DNA from: Shewanella algae
GTDB lineage: Bacteria; Pseudomonadota; Gammaproteobacteria; Enterobacterales; Shewanellaceae
Direction: 5' to 3'
NCBI RefSeq assembly: GCF_009183365.2
Contig: NZ_CP068230.1
Coordinates: forward strand, 3,873,001 to 3,937,000
Length of the DNA stretch: 64,000 bases
Shown: positions 59,191 to 64,000 of the stretch, one piece after another
How positions within the stretch are numbered: position 1 is the first letter of the stretch
Layout: each line of letters starts with the position of its first letter
Notes under the pieces: generated by a model
The model's input: the letters and a program-made list of their open reading frames with translations, nothing else
The model's database searches: none
What the model was told of the DNA's origin: nothing
Position numbers and translations under genes: made by a program

Positions 59191-59194
59191 AACT

Positions 59195-59335
59195 TTAGAC
59201 TGCTTTGGCTTTTTTGTGGAACATCAGCTTCCAAAAACTCTGGGACTTGGCTTTGGCAGGCTTGGCCTTGTGTTCCTGAGTTTCAGTGGCGGTTTGCCAC
59301 AGAGAGCTGACCCACAAACCTTGATAGGCTTTCAT
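59195..59335 (-). CDS. Small lysine-rich protein, 46 residues, divergent from LysR gene
   Basis: ATG 59335 (minus), with AGAGGA about seven bases upstream, opens a 46-residue frame: MKAYQGLWVSSLWQTATETQ, then a Lys/Ala-rich segment (EHKAKPAKAKSQSFWKLMFH) and KKAKAV. It is very basic in its second half, without a membrane segment. A Rho-independent terminator begins at its stop codon. It lies 95 bases from a divergent LysR gene, the same layout as 37148-37297 / 37388, although the two peptides share little sequence. The frame is open 25 codons further upstream, but only this ATG has a ribosome-binding site. Not recognised as a known family. Confidence 0.6.
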   Translation of the reverse strand: MKAYQGLWVSSLWQTATETQEHKAKPAKAKSQSFWKLMFHKKAKAV

Positions 59336-59430
59336 CGATTTTTCCTCTTTACTTGGGACGCTGATCAAATTAACGCCGCCATGACTATTAGTAAAATGAA
59401 TTAATTCCATAGCGAGAATTCCAAATAAGC

Positions 59431-60312
59431 ATGAACGTACCTATCAAGACCTTACACTGCTTTCTGACCCTGGTGGAAACCGGCAACTTTACCCGCGCCG
59501 CCGAGCAGTTGTACCTGACTCAGCCGACATTGAGCAAGATGATCCAACGTCTGGAGGAATCCCTGGATCAACAGCTCTTGATCCGCAGCAATCAGAAGGT
59601 AGAGCTCACTCAGGCCGGAGAGATATTCCATGCCAGCGCCTGCCAGATAATAGGTCAATGGCACAGAATGGAGCAGGACTTGAGTAACTTGAGTGGCCTC
59701 AAATCCGGCCACCTGCGTCTCGGGGTCTGCCCCATGATGAGCAGTCTGACCATAGATCTGTTGACCGAGTTTCGCCGTACCTATCCGGCGGTCGAGTTGC
59801 AGATGCATGAATACGGTGGTTTTGGTTGCGAGCAGGCACTGCTGGCCGACACTCTGGACATCGCCTTCACGGCGCTGCCGGCCACCCATGGAGAGCAGTT
59901 GTCTTCATCGCCGCTGCAGGGTTATCCACTGAAGGTCTGCCTGCCGGTAGGTCACCCACTGACCAGCAAGCAGGCGATAGAATGGCGGGATCTGGCCGAG
60001 TATCCTTTCATTCTCTACAACGAGGACTTTTCACTGGCAAAATTATTGACCCGCCTGAGCCGCGAAGCCGGGGTCACGTTGAATATCGCTTTTCGCAGTG
60101 GTCAATGGGACTTTCTCGGCGCCATGGTACAGGCCGGAATGGGGCTGGCGCTGCTGCCGGAGCCCATCTGCGACAAGCTCGGCGAGCAAACCCTCAGCTA
60201 TCGGCCCATGGCTAGTGAGATCACCTGGCAGCTAGGGCTGATTTGGCGTAACAACCTACCCTTGACCCCGGCCGCCGAGGCCTTGGTTGCCCTCAGCCAA
60301 AAGGGCTTGTGA
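59431..60312 (+). CDS. LysR-family transcriptional regulator
   Basis: 293 residues. Helix-turn-helix at about 1-60 (IKTLHCFLTLVETGNFTRAA, then EQLYLTQPTLSKMIQRLEES) and effector domain with GHLRLGVCPMMSSLTIDLLT (about 93-112) and YNEDFSLAKLL. It is of the general CynR/YwbI/CidR-like class; targets in that class include small-molecule or murein-hydrolase-related genes, but nothing here decides this. A 46-residue ORF with its own terminator lies divergently 95 bases away and is the obvious candidate target. The 3' end faces the end of the universal stress gene twelve bases away. Confidence 0.9.
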   Translation: MNVPIKTLHCFLTLVETGNFTRAAEQLYLTQPTLSKMIQRLEESLDQQLLIRSNQKVELTQAGEIFHASACQIIGQWHRMEQDLSNLSGLKSGHLRLGVCPMMSSLTIDLLTEFRRTYPAVELQMHEYGGFGCEQALLADTLDIAFTALPATHGEQLSSSPLQGYPLKVCLPVGHPLTSKQAIEWRDLAEYPFILYNEDFSLAKLLTRLSREAGVTLNIAFRSGQWDFLGAMVQAGMGLALLPEPICDKLGEQTLSYRPMASEITWQLGLIWRNNLPLTPAAEALVALSQKGL

Positions 60313-60324
60313 GCAGGCAAGCTA

Positions 60325-61194
60325 TCAGCTTGTCTGTTCCTCATCGGTTGGGATCACCAGCACATTGCTGCGCACGCGCCGCAAGATCTGCTCGGCGGTA
60401 TTGCCTATCACCCGCCCCATCAAGCCCTGGCGCTGACGAGCACCTATCACCAGATAGTCGCTCTTGAGCCTGCAGGACAACTGATACAGACAAAGATCCG
60501 GATCGCCGGCAATGATATGGATCTGCTCTTTGGGAAGCCCGGTCTGGTCCAGCATGGCCTGATGCTTACGCCAGGCCGACTTGACCATTTCATGCAGGTT
60601 GAGCACCTCAAGATCGCGGATCACCTTGGGTACCCGGATGATATGCGCCAGATGCAACTTGGCACCGCTGGCCTCGGCCAACTGGCGGCCATGTTGCAAC
60701 ACCAGTTGGTTGAGGCGCTGTTTTTGCTGGCTTCTGGCATCGAGATCCACCGCCATCAGAATACTTGACGCCTTCTTGATCGGATTGTCGCTGAGCAGCA
60801 TCAAGGGCACCTTGGTACTGCGAATAAGATGCCAGTCGGTCGGCAGAAAGTGCTCGCTCTGGTGAACTGTCTTGACCACCATATCAAAACCATAGCGGCC
60901 GGCATGGTTGCTGACATGCTCATAGAGATACTTGCTCCAGATGATATGCAGCGGTACATCTTCGGCATCCAACTCCTTGAGATGAGCCGACACCTCGGCT
61001 TGCTTCTCCTTCATCAGCCGCTGCTGGGCGGCCCCGGCAAGCCGTGGGCTATAATAATCATCACCGGAAAAATATTCGTAGCAATAAGCAAATACCTGTG
61101 GTTGCTTACCAAGTAGTTCCGCTACTTCCAGTCCCTTGGCAATCGCATCAGTGTTAGCCTCTTCATGTTGTTCGATGATAAAAAGCTTACCCAT
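60325..61194 (-). CDS. Tandem-domain universal stress protein
   Basis: 289 residues with two USP domains. Domain 1 (about 1-140) lacks the ATP-binding glycine motif. Domain 2 (about 141-289) has it: SDYLVIGARQRQGLMGRVIG followed by NTAEQILRRV, which is the G-x2-G-x9-G-(S/T)-like signature. The pattern fits UspE-like tandem proteins, which respond to nutrient or oxidative stress and may bind ATP. Divergent from the cation antiporter gene at 61303; a shared 108-base promoter region is AT-rich. Confidence 0.9.
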   Translation of the reverse strand: MGKLFIIEQHEEANTDAIAKGLEVAELLGKQPQVFAYCYEYFSGDDYYSPRLAGAAQQRLMKEKQAEVSAHLKELDAEDVPLHIIWSKYLYEHVSNHAGRYGFDMVVKTVHQSEHFLPTDWHLIRSTKVPLMLLSDNPIKKASSILMAVDLDARSQQKQRLNQLVLQHGRQLAEASGAKLHLAHIIRVPKVIRDLEVLNLHEMVKSAWRKHQAMLDQTGLPKEQIHIIAGDPDLCLYQLSCRLKSDYLVIGARQRQGLMGRVIGNTAEQILRRVRSNVLVIPTDEEQTS

Positions 61195-61302
61195 TTGTTT
61201 TCTCCGGATTTTTTTGGTAATCGGCTATTTTTTAGACTCTAATCTGATGCAGAATAAACCATACTGATCCCGATCAACAATTGCACCTATGGGGGATACT
61301 CA

Positions 61303-62499
61303 ATGTCGATAGATAGCCTGTTGATCGCCTTGTTCCTGATCTTGCTGTTCTCCCGGGTGCTGGGAGAGTGCTGTAACCGTATCGGTTGGCCGCCGGTGGT
61401 GGGGGAAATAGGTGCAGGCTTGTTGCTGGGCCCTTCAGTGCTCGGCTGGCTCGAACCGACCCAGGTGCTGGCAAATATCGCCGAACTCGGGGTGATACTG
61501 CTGCTGTTTTCCATCGGCGCCGAAACCTCGATAAAACGCCTCTACAGCGCCGGGCGCCAGGTGGCGGCGGTGGCCATTATCGGCATAGTGGTGCCGCTGC
61601 TGCTCACCGGCCTGGCCGCCTTTTACTGGCTGGAGTTGTCGCTGTTTGCCGCCCTCTTCTACGGCTGTACCCTGACGGCTACCAGCATAGGCATCTCCCT
61701 CAGGGTGCTAAGCGACAGTGGCCAACAACAATCCAGTGCCGGTCATTTGATTCTGGGAGCGGCGGTATTCGACGATATTGCCGGGGTAATACTGCTCAGT
61801 TTGCTGTTCAACTTTGCCAGTGAAGGCCAACTGGCACCGCTGGCAATTATCAAACTCTGTGGCTTACTGCTGCTGTTTCTGCTGCTGGCGCCGCCTCTTG
61901 GCAGAATGCTGGTCTATCTGCTGCGGGTATTCAGCTACCAGTCCCAGACACCCGGCTATGAAGCCGTGGTTATGCTGACACTGATCTGCCTGTTTGCCTG
62001 GCTGGCGCACCTTTTCGGCGCTCCGGCACTGCTCGGCGGTTTTGCCGCCGGTTTGGCGCTATCAAGGCAGTTTATCTGGCCCTGGCAGAAGTATCTGCAA
62101 AACCCCTTCCCCTTTACCCACAAGCTGGAAAAATCGATGCAACCGCTGACCGATGTGTTCGCGCCTGTGTTTTTTGTCTATGTGGGGATAAGCCTCGACT
62201 TGAGCCAGTTGAACCTCAGCCCCTACAGCTTGTTACTCTTGCTGGCGATGATACTGCTGGCATTTATCGGCAAGCTGGCCGCCGGTTTGGTGGTTAGCGG
62301 CACTTGGCGGCAAAAGCTGATAGTCGGCAGTGCCATGGTGCCCAGAGGTGAAGTCGGTTTGGTCTTTGCAGAAGTGGGGCGGCAGTTGGATATCATTCCG
62401 GCCAAGGTATTTACCGAATTGGTGTTGGTGATAGCCATCACTACCCTGCTCGGCCCCTTACTGCTCAGACGCCTGTTGCCCAAGGAGGGCGAAGCATAA
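61303..62499 (+). CDS. Monovalent cation:proton antiporter, CPA2 family
   Basis: 398 residues, about twelve membrane helices, of the KefB/NapA-type CPA2 family. Helix TM5 has the ion-binding pair in AAVFDDIAGVI (about 147-157). The N-terminal repeat (RIGWPPVVGEIGAGLLLGPS) and the TM4 region (TLTATSIGISLRVLSDSG) are conserved in sodium/proton and potassium antiporters. There is no RCK/TrkA-N domain at the C-terminus, so regulation by nucleotides is unlikely. It exchanges Na+ or K+ for H+ and probably serves pH or salt balance. GGGGGA precedes the ATG. It ends inside a bidirectional terminator. Confidence 0.93.
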   Translation: MSIDSLLIALFLILLFSRVLGECCNRIGWPPVVGEIGAGLLLGPSVLGWLEPTQVLANIAELGVILLLFSIGAETSIKRLYSAGRQVAAVAIIGIVVPLLLTGLAAFYWLELSLFAALFYGCTLTATSIGISLRVLSDSGQQQSSAGHLILGAAVFDDIAGVILLSLLFNFASEGQLAPLAIIKLCGLLLLFLLLAPPLGRMLVYLLRVFSYQSQTPGYEAVVMLTLICLFAWLAHLFGAPALLGGFAAGLALSRQFIWPWQKYLQNPFPFTHKLEKSMQPLTDVFAPVFFVYVGISLDLSQLNLSPYSLLLLLAMILLAFIGKLAAGLVVSGTWRQKLIVGSAMVPRGEVGLVFAEVGRQLDIIPAKVFTELVLVIAITTLLGPLLLRRLLPKEGEA

Positions 62500-62533
62500 A
62501 AAGCCGCGCCATATGAGGAGCGGCATTTTATGC
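62494..62533. terminator. Bidirectional terminator between antiporter and S9 peptidase genes
   Basis: A 14-base stem GCATAAAAAGCCGC / GCGGCATTTTATGC with one mismatch and a 12-base loop. It overlaps the antiporter stop codon and separates convergent genes. Confidence 0.8.
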
Positions 62534-62558
62534 TTCCAGATAACTTCAGCTTACCGGC

Positions 62559-64000
62559 TCAGTTGCCTTTCAACTCTGTCTCGAGGAAGTCGGTCAGCGA
62601 ACGGTACAGATGGGTGCGCACCTTATCGCCCCGCATCGAGTGCTTGGAACCGGGGTAATCTATCATGCGGAACAACTTGCCTTCATCCTGCAGCGCCTTG
62701 TATACCCGGGTGCTGTTCTCGAACAATACATTGTCATCGGCCATGCCGTGATACATCAGCAAGCCTGAACCATACTTGCTCACATAGGGGAAGACACTGC
62801 TGGCCTCGTAGCCCCGGGCGTTGTCGTCAGGATGGCCGAGGTAGCGTTCGGTGTAGTGGGTATCGTACAGGGCCCAGTCGGTTACAGGGGCGCCACTGAT
62901 GGCCGCCTTGAAGTAGTCAGGCGCCTTGAACAGGCTCATCAGCGCCATATAGCCGCCATAGCTGTGGCCATAGATGGCAATGCTGTCGGCCTTGACCCAG
63001 GGAAGGGTGCGCAGGAAATCGACACCTGTCTTCTGATCTTCCACTTCGGCTTCACCAAGATGGCGGTAGATTACCTGCTCGAAGGCCGTGCCTCTATGCG
63101 CCGAGCCCCGGTTATCCAGCTGGAACACGGCAAAGCCCTGCTGCAACAGATATTGGGTGTAGTAATCCTGCTCACTCCAGCTATTGACCACCAACTGGGC
63201 GTGAGGCCCACCGTAAACCCGCACCACCACGGGGTATTTGGCCTGACTATCGAAATTCACCGGCTTGAACAGGCGGTATTGCAGCGCCTTGCCATCTTTG
63301 GCCTTGAGGGTCCCAAACTCGGGCAACTGCCACAGCCCGGCATAGTCATACAGAGGGTGTCCGGCCTTGACGGCGTTCTCTTCCACCCAAGCCAGATGCT
63401 CACCGCTTTGGTTGTGCAGACTCACCTGGGGAGGCTGCGACAGACTGTTGAAATAGTCGAGGTAAACAGATTCCTTGTCGGCAAACACGGCATTGTGCAT
63501 GCCGCCACGCCGGCTGATCCGTTCTATCTCACCGCCATTGAGGCTGACCCGATACAGATGGCGCTCGACCACACTGTCTTTACGGCCACTGAAATAAACC
63601 CAGCCCTGCTTTTCATCTAGGTGTTCTATCTCATCGACCGCCCATTTCCCCTGAGTCAGTTGCCGTTTGACCTTGCCCTTGTCATCAAACAGGTAGATAT
63701 GGTTGAAGCCATCACGCTCGGATGCCCAGATAAAGCCGGGCTGCTGCTTGAGAAAATAGAGGTCGTGGTTGAGGTTAACCCAGGCATCGCTGCGCTCGGA
63801 CACCAGAGTCACGGCGCCTTTGCCCTCGCGGCTGTCTACCTGGCGCAGATCCAACTGCTGCTGACTGCGATTCTGCCACTGGAACGACAAGTGCTTGCTG
63901 TCCGGCAGCCATTTCACCCGCGGCAGATAGATATCTTTCTCACTGCCGAGATCCATCCATTGGGTCTGCCCGGACGCCAGCGACACTACCCCCAGGGCAA
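62559..64000 (-). CDS. S9 family peptidase (DPP IV / prolyl oligopeptidase type), N-terminus outside window
   Basis: The frame is open through base 64000, so only about 480 C-terminal residues are present. The first part is beta-propeller sequence (strands such as DSKHLSFQWQNRSQQQLDLR and HIYLFDDKGKVKRQLTQG). The alpha/beta-hydrolase domain has the serine nucleophile in IYGHSYGGYMALMS, the Asp in MYHGMADDNVLFENS and the His in YPGSKHSMRGDK. Between them VVRVYGGPHAQLV is the S9 oxyanion/entry segment. These enzymes release Xaa-Pro or Xaa-Ala dipeptides; whether this one is secreted cannot be seen because its N-terminus is missing. Good terminator behind it. Confidence 0.93.
   Translation of the reverse strand, partial: ALGVVSLASGQTQWMDLGSEKDIYLPRVKWLPDSKHLSFQWQNRSQQQLDLRQVDSREGKGAVTLVSERSDAWVNLNHDLYFLKQQPGFIWASERDGFNHIYLFDDKGKVKRQLTQGKWAVDEIEHLDEKQGWVYFSGRKDSVVERHLYRVSLNGGEIERISRRGGMHNAVFADKESVYLDYFNSLSQPPQVSLHNQSGEHLAWVEENAVKAGHPLYDYAGLWQLPEFGTLKAKDGKALQYRLFKPVNFDSQAKYPVVVRVYGGPHAQLVVNSWSEQDYYTQYLLQQGFAVFQLDNRGSAHRGTAFEQVIYRHLGEAEVEDQKTGVDFLRTLPWVKADSIAIYGHSYGGYMALMSLFKAPDYFKAAISGAPVTDWALYDTHYTERYLGHPDDNARGYEASSVFPYVSKYGSGLLMYHGMADDNVLFENSTRVYKALQDEGKLFRMIDYPGSKHSMRGDKVRTHLYRSLTDFLETELKGN

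Overview
The window looks like a chromosomal segment of a gammaproteobacterium of the genus Shewanella. Four things point there: a complete napDAGHB periplasmic nitrate reductase operon (the NapC-less 'nap-beta' layout typical of the genus); the linked set gbpA, mneA-type exporter, katB and exeM; curlin genes; and S46/S9 peptidases. Base composition is GC-moderate (by eye somewhat above half), which fits the higher-GC shewanellae such as the S. algae group. The species call is inference. No tRNA, rRNA, insertion sequence, prophage or CRISPR array was seen.

Layout. 1-4,415: the 3' end of an RND efflux pump, a small radical SAM protein, a membrane sensor with a degenerate GGDEF domain, and a decayed short gene. 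4,464-10,296 (minus): an S46 dipeptidyl-peptidase, an aromatic amino acid permease, a hypothetical protein and a DAACS carboxylate/amino acid symporter. 10,871-24,498: an extracellular and stress block with a GbpA-like LPMO, a manganese exporter behind a yybP-ykoY riboswitch, catalase KatB with a possible 17-residue leader ORF, a three-gene minus-strand cluster (thioesterase, cupin, small membrane protein), nuclease ExeM, a secreted subtilase, and a csgB/csgA-type curlin pair whose second member is very large and acidic. 24,544-26,430: nearly 1.9 kb without a credible gene, built from mosaic direct repeats that include three copies of exactly 173 bp, followed by a CsgD-like LuxR regulator.

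27,349-37,297: a DUF2238 membrane protein, serA, ygfZ, an HD-GYP response regulator, and a 1,767-residue hybrid histidine kinase that probably signals to it. Next come a tiny ORF and a divergent GcvA-like LysR gene. 38,281-40,000: an AGCS alanine/glycine:sodium symporter behind a tandem glycine riboswitch. 40,222-44,628: an ABC ATPase / FtsX-type permease / AttH-like lipoprotein operon with overlapping genes.

44,724-49,791: the nap operon, preceded by a perfect NarP-type 7-2-7 palindrome and candidate EtrA(FNR) and CRP sites. NapB carries a lipobox. 49,899-54,116: a methyltransferase, an AT-rich islet with an orphan Imm11-type immunity gene, and a divergent aldo/keto reductase and LysR pair. 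54,180-64,000: a prohibitin-tail membrane protein, acnA, a DUF5062 protein, a diguanylate cyclase, a second tiny ORF divergent from a LysR gene, a tandem universal stress protein, a CPA2 antiporter, and the C-terminal part of an S9 (DPP IV-like) peptidase cut by the window end.

Functional themes: surface and matrix biology (LPMO, DNase, protease, amyloid fibre), peptide and amino-acid use (S46 and S9 peptidases with Tyr, Gly/Ala and carboxylate transporters), anaerobic nitrate respiration, and c-di-GMP / two-component signalling.
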